This document shows, one piece after another, positions 33,360 to 46,400 of a stretch of 64,000 bases of DNA. Below the pieces are notes generated by a model. It saw only the letters and a program-made list of their open reading frames with translations, made no database searches and was not told the origin of the DNA. Position numbers and translations under genes: made by a program. The DNA lies in the NCBI GenBank assembly GCA_026874595.1, contig CM049310.1:81328556-81392555 (forward strand), given 5' to 3'. Positions within the stretch are counted from its first letter, which is position 1; each line of letters begins with the position of its first letter. Origin of the DNA: Sipunculus nudus (taxonomy: Eukaryota > Annelida > Sipuncula > Golfingiida > Sipunculidae).

Positions 33360-36300
33360 CCAGTAACTTACAAACAAGAAACATTGGCCAGCTTTTCATC
33401 CATTCTCCAACCCACCCCAAGTACGAACCCGCGTAGCGTCAGGCTGTTTCAACATCTGGTTCGCTACAAGTGTATGGAAAATTTATAACATCATCAGGAA
33501 ACACTAAAGTAGTTATATTTTTTATTTTTATCGGCGTAAAATTGTTTAACAAAGAACTCATCATACATCCATGACATTGATAAAAATACTTTAATTATCT
33601 CTCATTCATTCATTTTTGGACAATTACATTTATAGAAAATCATAATGGACAGAGTAAGACCCCTTCGGAAGATCAATGAATCCTGCCTTTTTGCATTCTT
33701 AAATATTTATATAGTAAACCACAATGAATAAATGCATTATATCTACAGTATAGCGTCCCTTGCGGGGACAAGCCGTTGCTTATGATATTTATCATGATTT
33801 AAAAATCTTAAAAGATATTTTCTCCACGATAGCTAATAATGAAATAACTACCGTATTTCCTTTATCAGACATCGGGCCTTATATGGTCGCCTGCCTTAAT
33901 TAGTCGCGGGGCAATACAATGTCTCAGCAAAATAGACGCCGGCCTTAAATAGACGCTGTCCTGGTTCAAAGGCCTGGTGTCAGAGTAGTTTCCATGTTTG
34001 GAAGATGTATTTTCCCGTCACGATAATTGGTGCGTTTAAAGTTCAAATTAGACGGATATTGTTGTATGTATTTCGGGTTGTGTTTAAATATTAACTTTAT
34101 TTGTTTTACATGGATTGTACAAATAGTTATAAAAACTAATACGAGGCACTCTCCATGGCTCGAATGTTGGCGCTCGGTAGTCGGTAAAGATTGAGGAAAG
34201 CGGAGGACACGAAAAAAAGGCACCGACCTCGGACGGGCTCTCATAGCCATTCCAGGAATCGAACCCGGGTCGCCAGCGGAGAGGGCCTAGTGTTTTACCA
34301 CTCAGCTGTCCAGGCCACGTTAATGTGCTGGTTATATGTGTAGTTCCTCTATAAATCTTTCTTTTTTCTTACGTGCATGCTTGTTTCCATAAGGGACACC
34401 AACTATTTCCGATTCGTCCATTATGGTTAAAGCCGATCACAGATCCTAGTAAACGCTACACAAATACATCAGCAGTGAGAAGACTAACACAATTACTGCT
34501 GTCGAGCTAGATAGAAACAGTTACGCTTGGCACAAGCCATGCAACTTGGTACGGTAAGAGTGCACTTCACGGATAGTTATACAGAGCTGTTCAAATACGT
34601 TAAGGGGCTTATTTCTTGTGTAGCATATTGTGTATATATATTTTAACTCTATCGAAAATTTTATATCTATATAAGTTGCCCACGCCCATGTTTCCGGAAT
34701 TGGGTCACAATACTTTATTTTATTAATAAATGTCCAGCCAAACCAGAAACATCATGTTTATAGGAATTCACGCACCTATGATTCAGTACTCAATTTCAGA
34801 ATCCAGTGCCCGTTTCAGTCCTGTATATTATGTGTGGAACTGCAAATGAAAGTTGGACAATCAAAAGAACTTGAATGATAACCCAGCAATATATCCACAT
34901 ATGTACCCTAGATTAAATTGTTCAACCCAAAGTCCAGTGGCATCAATTTATCTTCAAGGTTGGAGAAATGACTCAGAAATATCTCATTGTTCCATATATA
35001 CAAACAAATACAATATTTAAAAAAATGGTAAAAATGAAGCCAATGTCTTTCATAATTAATGATATATTTTATGAATTCAGTGTATAAATCTTACCTTCTC
35101 AATAGCAGGGGAGATAATTACATTTATCACCCTCCCCTCGCAAAAATGTGTGTGAATGTTAGTGTGTGTGTGTGTGTGTGGGGGGGGGGGTATATACCCT
35201 AATATCCCTTGTATTTACGCCCCTGCCAGAGTCATATACGGTTGAACCTCTCCTTACTGGAACCTCTCTACTAAAGTTACCTCCTATTTACGGCCACTTA
35301 TAGACAGTCCCTAGAAGGTAGATCCAGAAATCTATAATATTCCTACCATGGCGCCTTTTTTATGCGGGCAAATGTCCGGTCCCGCCAGTGTCCGTAATTC
35401 GGGGGTTTTCTGTATAGGGTGTAGTAGCCCATGCATACATATAGCACCGTGGGGTATCTAGTACGCTTATCTAATGGTTTGAATTGCATAATTAATCATG
35501 GGATATTCAGTGACACTCCTTAGATCGTGTCTTTTTATATTTAAAGGTTAATGTCAAAGTCTCTTTTAGGCTGCATACATTACATGTACTACTTTTACAG
35601 TACAACATAACGCTTGTACGGGTACGGAGAAACGTCACCACATCGTGAGCTTTAATAGACGAGATTGATAGAGACTACACCTTCAAGAAAGTGGTAGGCC
35701 TGAGGCAAGTTATAATACTAACAGGGATAAAGTACAGGACTACACCAATTTTTGGGAGTAGAGGAGGAGGGGGCGGGGGTGGGACAACAGGTCAAACATC
35801 AAACTGCGCAGAATCGGACTCACAAGTGTACGTTTCTGCTCTTTAGGGACTGGAGGTATAGAAATTCTATGCCCACAATGCGCCGGGTCTTCGAAATACA
35901 CAAGATGGTGTCTATGCAGTTAGGAGGATAATGTAGTCCGTTCAAATACGTTAGATAAGAGTTTTTTTTCGGGGCAAATTATGTATGTATCATTTGTAAG
36001 GACTTACGGAACAGGTAATATTATAAGCATGCCCATGTGATATACAAAGAGAAAGTGTCTATAACAATGTTACAATTTTTTTAAATGTAACAATGTTTGA
36101 TTTAAAGTGTGACCGTTGAGACAGGTAGTCCCGGTATCCCAACTTTTTCCTACAGAAAGAGGTTCGTATATCCCTTGGCTGATTCCCCATAATCGCTCAT
36201 TTGAAACGGGGGGGGGGGGGGTTGATCTTTCAGTGATTGCTTGGTAATAACATAGATTTAGTTCTTATTATTATTATTAACATTTTATAATACTAATACA

Positions 36301-36430
36301 CATATAATGTGTGTGCATATACTATTATATTTTTATATTATAAGTTTATTAAATAAACGCTATTTTCATGTGTCTAGTCTGTATCATCTATTATAACATA
36401 TCCGCCTTGAAACTGGATAACTATTATGTT
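33360..36430. other. Region upstream of copy C: repeats, no gene
   Basis: Apart from the SINE at 34085-34317 it holds a repeat at 34940-35215 shared with 55395-55800 (phrase CCAGTGGCATCAATTTATCT), a GT/G-run at 35163-35188, a G-run at 36209-36222, and a possible transposon end rich in TAGACGC and CGGCCTTA near 33880-33950. Any promoter of copy C should lie at the right end, but no core element stands out. Confidence 0.45.
34085..34317 (-). repeat. tRNA-derived SINE, family 2
   Basis: Read on the minus strand: A-box-like GGACAGCTGAGTGGTAAAAC, B-box GGGTTCGATTCC, a body with CGACTACCGAGCGCC and GGAGAGTGCCTCGTATTAG, and an AATAAAG-type tail. Sister copies on the + strand at 38397-38634 and 47697-47815. 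Confidence 0.8.
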
Positions 36431-36448
36431 ACAGAGAGTGACTACACC

Positions 36449-36564
36449 ATGCCGGAGTTCGGTGAAGCCCTCTTGCCAGAGTTCATGTTTGACCCTGGGA
36501 CAGTACAGCTTAACAACGGGTCATACGGCAGCGTGCCACGATGCGTTGTGAAGTTTCAAAGGGC
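36449..36564 (+). CDS. Copy C coding exon 1
   Basis: Starts at ATG (MPEFGEALLPEFMF) and ends in phase 2 at donor GC|GTAAGG. Encodes the N-terminal strap with LNNGSYGS. Same length (116) as in A and B. Confidence 0.85.
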
Positions 36565-36709
36565 GTAAGGTTATAAATACGGCTGGGTATCGCATACAAT
36601 TATCGTATTACAATATATGGCGATATGTGGTAGCGTATAGATTTTTATAGATTTTGCGATTTTTTCCTTGTATCAATATATATAAATAAATATATAAATA
36701 AATAAATAA

Positions 36710-36762
<53 letters not shown>

Positions 36763-39700
36763 AATTACATAAAAAAACTGAAAATGTCAAAAAAACATTC
36801 ACTTCTGTCTGATTGTCACATAAGGCCGTATAAACTCAGTTATTAATTTTGATAAAGAGAAATTATGTATGAATAATGACGCTTACTTTAAAATAATACT
36901 CTATTATTAATTTTATAATTATTGCCATAACAAAAATAATGATAATGATTTACTGCAAGGGCTGTTTTAACATTGTTATTGACCCTGGGGTATAAGGCCA
37001 AAACTCGCCCACCCAACTCATGAGCCTCTGTAGCCATCTTAATTCCTCTACCAGCTGTACCCACAATGCTTTAGGGTTTGTGGGCTTAATAATTTGCCAC
37101 CCACAATGCACCGAGGTTTCTAAATGCACCCATGAACCTTGGAATATGGGTTAAATAAGTGAATGAAACACGGGTTGCGGGATACATCACATTAATGACC
37201 GTCCACATGGCGGAGGTCTGCATACGTGAGAAATCATATTTCTGGTTTGAAATATTGTTTTCTTTACATTATTAATTTACAGTCTACAAGATGAAGTGCA
37301 CGGTAGCCCCGATGGTTACTTCAGATTAAGGTCAAGGCCGCTGTGGCGTGAAAGCTTGAGGACGGTGGCGGGATTTCTGGGTGCTAAACCAGAGAACATG
37401 ACGTTTGTAGATAACGCTACATTTGGTGAGTAAAAAAAAAAAAAAGCGATCGCGAGCACACGCACGCACATAAGCACATAATTCGTAGTACAACTTATTA
37501 CTGAAATTATATAGGGTACCAATAACTTCAAAATTTAGAATAAGACTGATAGGTGTATACAGGCTGCGGTATTTGTTGTGTGTATCAATTGTTCCTGATG
37601 TGGCATACCTTAAGGTACGCCACATCAGTAGGAAATGTTAGTTGATAGTAGAAAAATGCGCAATAAATTAATTTTTACCACTACCTTTTCCGGTGAATTA
37701 GATGTGATAAACATGACATAAAGACTTTCAGTAAGCCACATCAGGATTTAAAAATGCATGTCTCTTGAACGACAACCGTCGCCGAATTTGATTGAGCATG
37801 AAGATACTAAGCTCAAACTTGTGAACCATTTTATCTGTATTAATATTCACTAGGTTTAAACACGGCACTGAAGAGCATAAAGTTTGAGCCCGGGGATGCT
37901 TTGCTGGCGAGTACATGGACCTACCACCATCTTCAGAAATGCTGCAATTTTTTACAAGACCAAGGTATCGATTCGTTAAAAGCCTAAAACCATCAATTAA
38001 ACCCCAATTAAAAAATCTCACGTGGTCCATATAACACGCACGGATCTCCTCACGAAAAGCATTTGGCGTGGTTCATATAACCTGTTTATTTGTGTATGAT
38101 TATGCCTGTTTTTTTTCAGGTACGGAGATTATCCGCCTGCCGTTTAAGGTACCGATAGAGTCGAAACAGGAAGTGATAGAGCTGTATGAAGAATACCTGA
38201 GGAAGTATCCCAACATCAAAGTGGTCCTGCCCGGTATGTCAGTCAGGCCTGTCACACACATAACCATGGTTGGCTTCATATTCGCGAGGCAATTTTCCGG
38301 CAATTTTTTTCCCCCATTGTTTCTCGAGGGTTCAATACACCCATACAGAAACCTATGCATAGTATATCTATTACCCATTGATTTTTCAATAATCGGGACC
38401 TGGACAGCTGAGTGGTAAAATGCTCCGCCTTCTCCGCTGACGACCCCTGTTGGATTCCCGGCGTGGCTATGAGAGTTGGTTGTATAGTGGCCCGTCCACG
38501 GGCGGTGGTTTTCTCCGGTTTCCTCCACCCGCACCGACTACCGAGCGCCGACATCCGAGCAATGGAGAGTGCCTCGTATTAGTTATTATAACTAGTTGTA
38601 CAATCCATGAAAATAAATAAAGTTTATAATAATAAGCTCGCTAGGACAAACGTGAATTAGCAGAAAATCTTGTTCCTTATAAGCAAATTTTATTATATGA
38701 CAGATCGAATTATTTTTATATTGTTAATCTTTGATTTACAGGTAGCATAAATTATATTTCATGATTTTTAACATCAATCTTTTGCCTTTCGATTTTTAAT
38801 TCTACGGCAATGAGGTGTAGATAAGGCGCCAATATCCTCGACGGTTTTACTCTCGCGATAATCTCCCTTTCACGAATATGAAAACCTTGCGAACAAAAGG
38901 CCAACCACCGTATACGTATGTGGCACCTAAACGTCCTTGCATGGCGACGTCAATTTATGAAGTCCGTAACATTCTCCAATCGAAAAATGTTTTTACATGA
39001 GTACCTTTTTCACAATTCTTGGCTAAGGTCAGTTTTATAAACGGTTTATTTTTACTTGGATAATGAAGCATTCTAAGCTGGTCTCCTGCCTCAAGTAATT
39101 AATTAACATGCAGAGTGCTGACACAATTCTGAAGAAGACTTCTGTAAATATATTCAAACCGGTACAAATTTTGTACAAAGGGCTTAAGTGAAGTTTGCCG
39201 GAATAATGTGCGTATTCTTTGTTTCATTTAACTCATGTTTTAAACAGAATTTCTCATGTGGACAATATATAAACAATAACGAGTCGTTTGTAGCAGATTA
39301 CATTTGAACTCTGCTTTCAGTGCTTTAAGTTAAACTACATCAATGATAGAATATCTCTTTTTATAACCTCGACAGGATGGTGTGCAATTGCATATATTCC
39401 ATTAAAAGCTATAGGTAAACTGTTTAGTATCATTTAAGAAGCAACACACCATATTCTTCCATATCATTGTTAGTGTACAAATTAAAATATATAGCTGCAT
39501 CATACTTGTGTTTCTATGAAACAACACACCTTATCTGCATTCCTATCTATCCTGTTTTGTGTACCAAATAAATACAGATCTAAATATTACTTGTGTTTCT
39601 ACGAAAATATTATTATGTATTACGTATATTTGTTTTTGTCGATGCGCATCGCTTGAGACCCAACAGATGATTAAAATGCTTATTTTCCAATGGATACAAT

Positions 39701-42700
39701 AAAAAGCCAGGAAAGTGATTTTTTTGACAAGATAGATATAACAAACAACTATAAGGTCACGGTTTTTAAAAATATGTCAATTTTACGATTTTTGACGATC
39801 ATGAGACCTTAATGTAGCCCCTTTGAGGAAAAGGTCAACACCCTTTTTTAATAATTCTTGGTTGGCTTATAAATTGATATCTCTGTCCCTGTTCTGACAG
39901 ACCACGTGACCAGCGCCTCGGCAGTCCTAATGCCGCTTAAGGAGGTCATTGACCTCTGTCACCGTCACGGGAAGATCGTCGTCGTCGACGGAGCCCACGG
40001 ACCCGGACAACTCCCGCTGAATTTAGAGGAACTCGGGGCGGACTTTTATTCCGGTAAGACAGAGTGGCATCTTCAAGGGTGGGTGGTTGGGATGACTCAT
40101 AGGGGTAGGTTTCGGCATCTTTTTTGTAAACTTATATGAATATGGAAATATCTGATTGATATATATTGGTATATAATTACAAATTGTGGATGATTAATGC
40201 GTAAATTCCATTTTAATAGGAAATGTAAGCAGATTTTGAAAACCATCAGTCTCTTTTTTTTCAGAGGGAGAAACTTAATTTTCAAAATATTATTAATAAC
40301 ATTTAAAAATTAATTTCAACACGATGACAGTTGCGTCCTGATTGACTGTTACTCTGTTGTAATCGTGAAGCAGTGAAGAAATGTAAGATCTTTTTGTATA
40401 TGTCAGGCACCTTACACAAATGGCTGTTCTCACCCCGGTCCTGTGGTGTTCTGTACGTTCACCCAAAGCACCATGGGACGGTTCACTCTCCGATTACGTC
40501 ACGGGGTTACGGGGACGGCCGGAGCTTCCAGACCGAGTTCATGTGGCAGGGAACACGTGATGACACGACCTGTGGTGCCAGTGTGGAGGGAATCCGTTTT
40601 CTACAGAGTCTAGGAGGGCTGGTTAGTGGATAATTTTATTTAGAAAAAAGTAAAATCATTTCCTGCTCTAGTGGTAGCCTTCCATTTTAACGTCGAGATT
40701 GTAGGTTAGAGTGACCTATTTTCGGATCTGGTCAAGGTCGGCCCATTTTGTGGCGTCAAGAGTGAGTAGGCATTAAATATTGCAGGGCAGCAGAGAATAT
40801 TAGGCATTAAATGTATGAGGAAAAGTATATTGTTTCCAGATGGTGGGAGACAGGAGACTTTTTTATATTTTTTCTCGCAGTAGCTATTTTAGTGCTATTT
40901 AAGGCTATTGAATGTTCAGTGCTGATAGTGTGTGCATGGCTCGGCAGGTGGCGACATCTGTGGTGAATAATAGTGCACCACAGAAACTGGTCTCTAGCGG
41001 GAAAATGAGATACGGAACCCCCTGATTTTCTTGACTAAAATAAAATTTCAGATGTTTGTCTTGAGTCCGATGTATAACATGATGCCACACACGCGATAGA
41101 AAAAAATTCTCAGTGCCCCACATGTGCACCTTATATGATAATATATAAGTCATGAGAGTACGTCCCTCTAACCTGTATTGTGGAGACGTTGTGATGGCAG
41201 TATAAGGAAGAGGGTTCGGATAAAATTTGTTTAAGTAGATGCACTCACCATTCTCGAACGTACTCCGTCCTGTTTTTTATTTTACCTGTCAAATTGTAAT
41301 TTTCACAATTGTGATATTAAAGTTACCACATCCTGTACCAAGAACTGAAAATCAAATCTCAAGTAAACCTACATATCTTCATGTCGTAATAATTTATAAA
41401 AATGGCTTTTTAATCACAACATCTTTTTTGCAACTCCTGAATCCGCCTTTATAAACATATATTCAATCACAGTATAAGTAAAACACGACTTTATTAATGT
41501 TTTAATTTGTACTACTTCAACCAAGCCAGCATCTTGATCCGTTCCTTGAAACTGCTGTTCTATAGTGACTGGTATGACACCACATCCAGTCCGTTTATAT
41601 TAAAGGGGGCATGTTTTCATGGCTAACCCCACTCGCGATAGCCATTAGTATACACTTTCTCATAGATGAACACTTTGTTCTGGTCGTGTCTATTAAAGGG
41701 ACCTATTCACATACCAGGTATATAAATTACATAGTGGACTCTGTTCATGAAGTTTGTTATACAAAAATAAATGATGTGGACTGTGTTCACTAACACACAG
41801 AACCATAACGACGTTTAAAGCAGGCGAATCGAAGATAGCAGGTCCGTGTGCGGAATTGTTTCGCTAGGAAACTTTTGTATTCAGCCAAATGAATCGACAG
41901 TATGAAATATTGTTGCAAATATTAATGCACCTTTAATATATTCTATCGTCATTATTCCTTGTCAAAGTAAAATTCCTGAATTTAAATCTCACTTTCCCGC
42001 TTTTGTCTGTTTCTGAGCTATATTTAAACAGTAAATAGTATACTGTAGGTCTTGTTATTGACCTGTGTCTTGTCATTAACACCCACAGAGTTGCATATGT
42101 GATATATCAATTAGTACATATCTATACCATTGGACTGTGAATTGCGTATGCAATTGTGTATGGAGTATACAATTGTGTACAGAGTATACAAAAGGAGTTA
42201 CATTAAATATTCGTAGGTTGCACATATTGATTTGTCCTTGACTAGGAATAGTATATCCGGGAAATATACGCACCAAAGATAAGTTGTTTCAGGTTATTTT
42301 TCCGATGTAGTTCCTTTCGTTAATGCCCACGTATTTATCACGTTCTTTTAGGGGGGGGGGGCGCCAAAATAATCAAATCACATTAAAAAAAGGTCATTTT
42401 GCGGCATGAAGGTGGAACCACAGTGTTACGATGGGCGTTTTGCAACTAGTGAACCCCTTTCCGCTCCGTCACATGTGCAACCAGCCCCCTTTGAATACAT
42501 TGTTCTTTTTTTTCTGTTGATAATTATTTTGCGCATGTAATGTCTTTACTTACCAAAAGAAGATAAACATTTATGGCAGACATGTTATAAAAACTTTTCT
42601 TAACATTTATTTCCCACCGTTCATTAATATGTAGGAAGAGTAAGCCAGAAATTATACGCATTATACAGAAAAGGTATGCTAGTAGCTGTATGTCTTTAAA

Positions 42701-43406
42701 CAAAGTTAGTCTAAAAGTGCACGGTATATGGATGTAAGGCTAAAAATAACAAAAAGTATGGTTCTCAGGCACCGCCCGCGCCAATTTTACCCCCCCCCCC
42801 CCCCCCCCCGTGGAAAATGTTTATTTTGATTTTCATCTTTCCAGAAGAGAAAATAATACAATTTGATAAGATTTCCTTTGTTATTAAGTGCTTTTAACTG
42901 TTTAGCAAACAATTCTGTTATTCTCATGCTTTTCCCTGATCATATATGACAATAAAATATCGCGCGCCCGCACTGATTACTGAAAAAAAAGTGCCTGAGA
43001 ACGATACTTTTTTTTGCCTTCAGTTTGTATATTTACATTACAGGAAGCCAGGACTGCATACATCAGTAAACTGCTGGATAATGCTGTAGAGCTCCTGACT
43101 ACAGCCTGGGGCACTGACAAGTTTCCTATATCACGTGACATGGAGGCGCCCTTTATGCGAATGGTTCGTCTTCCGCCAATGAAAATGATCGACGACCACC
43201 TCGCCAGCCATAACGTTCAAGCGTATCCAAGTCTTGACAACGTCTCTGACGTCATCAGGGACCGCTTTGGACTGTTGATTTACGCGTTATGGATAATGGA
43301 TGCTCCTTGGGTGCGACTGAGCGCCCAGGTATACAACTCACTGGACCATTATCAGAGATTGGCGGATGCTATTTTAACCCTAAAAGCCGAGGAAGCCGAT
43401 AAATAG
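36449..43406 (+). CDS. Copy C: class V PLP-dependent aminotransferase (isopenicillin-N-epimerase-like), intact
   Basis: Seven coding exons join in phase: 36449-36564, 37283-37425, 37854-37964, 38120-38233, 39901-40053, 40407-40621 and 43044-43406, giving about 404 residues, the usual family length. All introns are GT-AG. Landmarks: LNNGSYGSVP near the N-terminus (residues 22-31), FVDNATFG at 80-87, DHVTSASAVLMPL at 162-174, Asp191 in VVVDGAHGPGQ (binds the PLP ring nitrogen), Lys217 in GTLHKWLF (PLP Schiff base), WQGTRD at 259-264, and MEAPFMRMVRLPPMK in the C-terminal domain. No signal peptide or membrane segment, so it is probably cytosolic. The start is the ATG in MPEFGEALLPEF, conserved in A and B; an acceptor at 36433-36434 implies a 5' UTR intron. 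Family members act on amino acids (epimerase, desulfurase or lyase); the true substrate here is unknown. It is the likely functional parent of decayed copies A and B. Confidence 0.87.
36717..36770. repeat. TA microsatellite in intron 1 of copy C
   Basis: A TA run preceded by AAAT repeats at about 36682-36716. Confidence 0.9.
37000..37235 (-). repeat. Dispersed repeat R1 fragment in intron 1 of copy C
   Basis: It shares CCACATGGCGGAGGTCTGCAT and GAATATGGG-type phrases with the copies at 51550-51880 and 62870-63150. Confidence 0.4.
37283..37425 (+). CDS. Copy C coding exon 2
   Basis: Acceptor TTACAG, donor TTTG|GTGAGT. Encodes LQDEVHGSPDGYFRLRSRPL to FVDNATF, the substrate/cofactor-side motif of the family. 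Length 143 as in A; B has 142. Confidence 0.88.
37595..37628. repeat. Near-perfect 34-base palindrome in intron 2 of copy C
   Basis: The arms CTGATGTGGCATACC and GGTACGCCACATCAG around TTAA pair with one mismatch. Related GCCACATCAGG and TCACATCAGG phrases occur at about 37731 and, in A, at about 5229. Confidence 0.8.
37854..37964 (+). CDS. Copy C coding exon 3
   Basis: Acceptor CACTAG, donor CAAG|GTATCG, phase 1 at both ends. Encodes LNTALKSIKFEPGDALLAS, the PGD turn of the large domain. Confidence 0.88.
38120..38233 (+). CDS. Copy C coding exon 4
   Basis: Acceptor TTTTCAG, donor CCCG|GTATGT. Encodes EIIRLPFKVPIESKQEVIEL and YPNIKVVLP. The equivalent exon in A carries the nonsense codon. 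Confidence 0.87.
38397..38634 (+). repeat. tRNA-derived SINE, family 2, in intron 4 of copy C
   Basis: The A-box-like GGACAGCTGAGTGGTAAAAT, a weak B box at TGGATTCCCGG, and the shared body and tail of the family. It lies in the sense orientation of the gene. Confidence 0.8.
39901..40053 (+). CDS. Copy C coding exon 5
   Basis: Acceptor TCTGACAG, donor TCCG|GTAAGA. Encodes DHVTSASAVLMPLKEVIDLC and the VVVDGAHGPGQ block with PLP-binding Asp191. Confidence 0.88.
40407..40621 (+). CDS. Copy C coding exon 6
   Basis: Acceptor TGTCAG, donor CTG|GTTAGT. Encodes the catalytic Lys217 in GTLHKWLF, YVHPKHHGTVHSP, and WQGTRD. Confidence 0.88.
43044..43406 (+). CDS. Copy C terminal exon 7
   Basis: Acceptor TTACAG, phase 0, running to TAG at 43404-43406; 120 residues of the C-terminal small domain (MEAPFMRMVRLPPMK, then WVRLSAQVYNSLDHYQRLAD). 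In A and B this exon is split in two by an intron after MIDDFIKDKVM; here it is continuous. Confidence 0.87.
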   Translation, partial: EARTAYISKLLDNAVELLTTAWGTDKFPISRDMEAPFMRMVRLPPMKMIDDHLASHNVQAYPSLDNVSDVIRDRFGLLIYALWIMDAPWVRLSAQVYNSLDHYQRLADAILTLKAEEADK

Positions 43407-46400
43407 TCCAGTATAAATTCAAATTGAACTGTTCCTGGAATCAAGCTCGGTTGAGCAGACACCTTGCTTCAATGAGCCTCTTGGTCCTCTATATCATGAA
43501 TTTGGAAAAGGCGCACACGTGGTGAGACCGAAATTATGATTGCTATTAGTGCTATCGTTTCAATAGTACATCTTACACAGAAATCGGATTGTTCACACGC
43601 CTTGCCAACAAAATCACATGTACCGGAAACTTACCACGTTTACAAGCCTTTATACGATTAGTTAGGTCTCAAAAACGTCTCCCATCACCCGCCAGTTGAT
43701 CTGGAAATAGCAACATATTTGTTTTCAGCTACGCGTAGACGGACCACCTGATTGGTTCAATTGTCTTGCTAGTAATTCAAGCACGCTCGGGGGGTGGGGT
43801 GGGGGGTGGGGGGTGGGGGGGCTCGCTGAAGCAAGGTCTCTGCGCAGTTGAGCCCGAGACATAGCTCTCAGGAAGATGTACACCATATTGTATGTGGTAA
43901 TCACAAATAAGGACACGGATATGGCACTGGATGCAAGTTGCATTCTAATATAGCCGTATATGCATGCTGCCGCGCGCCAAACATTTCTTTTTTTATCACG
44001 TGTAAATTCCAGCCGAATCTTTCTACGTTTCCTTGTCTTACCCTTATCTGGACAAGCTGAAGCGCAACTTACAATCCTTATCGCCATGATATGCTCCTTG
44101 TGTACTTTTAAGTGATATTAAGTCATCGTGTATAATACGTTTTACACTAGTTTAAGGTGGCGTCTCTTTCAAAAACTATACAATATAATTCAATCCAAAA
44201 TTATGTCTAATATGCATTGTTTCCGATGCATATTAGACAAAGCACACATTTTCTTAAACCTGTTACAGAGTTTTTTTCCTGATGATATATGTTTTTAACA
44301 AAACTTACAATCACTTTAATATGACATTTGAATATTTAAGAAGGTTCACAATTTTAAGCGAACAGAAACAGCAAACCTCTTTTTAGTGAGCTTATATCGA
44401 ACTGCAGGACAAATCTCAAACCCATTTTTTGTTTTATTTTTCCTCGATTGCATTTCTTTCTAACTTAAAATTTAATTTTAAAATTTTGATTTAATGTGCA
44501 ATTTTAAATTATATTTTAACAAGAAAACGACATGGTAGAGGTCAAATGAAAGAACACTCCTGGAATATTGTCCTTTGATAGTTTGATATGAGCCCACTTA
44601 CAAGTGTTTTGTTGTCATTGGTTGCTTTTAATCATATACCTTTCACACAAAATACATTATCAAAAATATTAATATGTCTATAAAAGTAAAATTCATAAAT
44701 ATACCATCCAAAAGAACAAGCCACAAGGTTAAAAATTATATATACTTAATAGGTCTAATGTTAATATTAAATGATCCTTGGGTTGATATTGGTTGAACGG
44801 GTTTTTGCCAGGAATGCTATTTCAAAATGAACTGCAGACAGTTTGACAGACTTATTGGAGGCTTTTAAGTGATCCGTGAAGTAGCCAAAGGACATTTTAG
44901 AATGGCGCTCAGTGGAGCGCATACAGCTGCCAAGGCGATACAATTATACTTTATCAATCCACTATCTGGATCCACCTGTTCAAGGAGAGAAGGGTGAAGG
45001 CATCACCTCCCAGCGTTTGGGACACGCAACAGACAAACAGACCAACGAATGAATAAAATGAACATTTTCCTTGCCCGAATTTTCTATTACCCTCAGGATG
45101 CGCCTGCTATGTATAACATGTTGAGCTGATGAAATGTTTGGATTCATATTCAAATGTCGGTCTAAATTGAACATTTAATAATGTAGGGAGCGGTATCACA
45201 TCAAGAGACACCGACGTGAACTGCCATCTGGCTAGTGCTTGTTAAACTATTATTTGTTCGGGGGGGGGGGGGGGGTAAATTTTGACATCTGGTTACTGAA
45301 ATGAAAAGTCTATTCTGGATCCTGTTGTAATTCGGATTATATGATCCGTTTGCTGTGAAAAAGTATTATCCGGGTGGAGGGCAAATAATTGAATTTGTCA
45401 AGCTTCCAGCCCTGCCTCGGGACGAAATTCTGATTTGTAGCCACTCATTAAAGAATTGAACAAGTAAATATAGTGACTTCATAGGCTAATAACATGCGAT
45501 ATTAATAAAATAATGAAACCCCTTTTTGTCTATGCCTACGTATTGGTTTTCTGACAGACGTTTCGGCCAATATGCCAACTTGAAAGAAATTTGGATGAAA
45601 AAGGTTGATAACATATGAAATAATTATGGTAGGCTTGAGAGTAGTTAAATCCGTCAGAAGAAACCGTGTAATGAAAAAAACCCTTGTGATTAGCGTGTCC
45701 AAAAAGCGTTGTTCATGGCCAAGTATATCAGGGATCGCAATACTCTGTATTTTTTCACCTTTCTACGGAAAGGCATTAATACAGGTTTGCCTTTCCGCAG
45801 AAACATTTGCCTTTCTGCTATTGATGCATCTGACCATCATATCAAACTTAGAGTCACACTCAGTGTAAACCTGATTCTGCTATCTTACATGCAATCTTAC
45901 ATGCACCCTCACACGCAAAAAAGAACTTAATGTTTCCAATAGTAACACTGTTATATCAGAAACATGATCGTGTATAGTTAAGAAAATGGGGGAATATAGG
46001 AGACGAGGGCCTATTCACCGTAAAGTGTAAGACATTATAGACCATTTTTATTGGAAAATATAGAACATAAAGGGATTCGGTGAAAGACCAACTGTAAAAT
46101 ATTTCGTTTTTGTGTCATGTTTGTTCTTACCTATCAGCTGCACTAATATGGAAAACATCTAGGTGTTCACATTTTCCACGGACTGGTACAAAATGAAAAA
46201 TGCTTTACCGTTCACGTGTTTGCCTGTCTGAGACAGGCGGAAAGGCGTTATGACTACCCCTGCATATGATCATATCAATTAATGTTTAACATACGGTTAA
46301 CAGGTTGCGCACTATGTTCAATATAATCATTGTATTTAGCATTTTAAAGAAGTTTACCATTAATATTTCTCGTCCAGTTATTGTACAAATCACATATACT

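Noticed and set aside
34247-34317. Possible tRNA gene on the minus strand with a good B box
   Set aside because: It continues into a body and tail shared with two other copies, as expected of a SINE, and does not form a full tRNA.
36368-36448. Upstream in-frame ATG as start of copy C
   Set aside because: The extension has no match in A or B, and a good acceptor lies at 36433-36434; the ATG at 36449 is conserved in all three copies.
43725-44087. Minus-strand frame of 120 residues with a hydrophobic segment
   Set aside because: The Pro/His tail is a translated G-run, there is no domain, and no splice or start context supports it.
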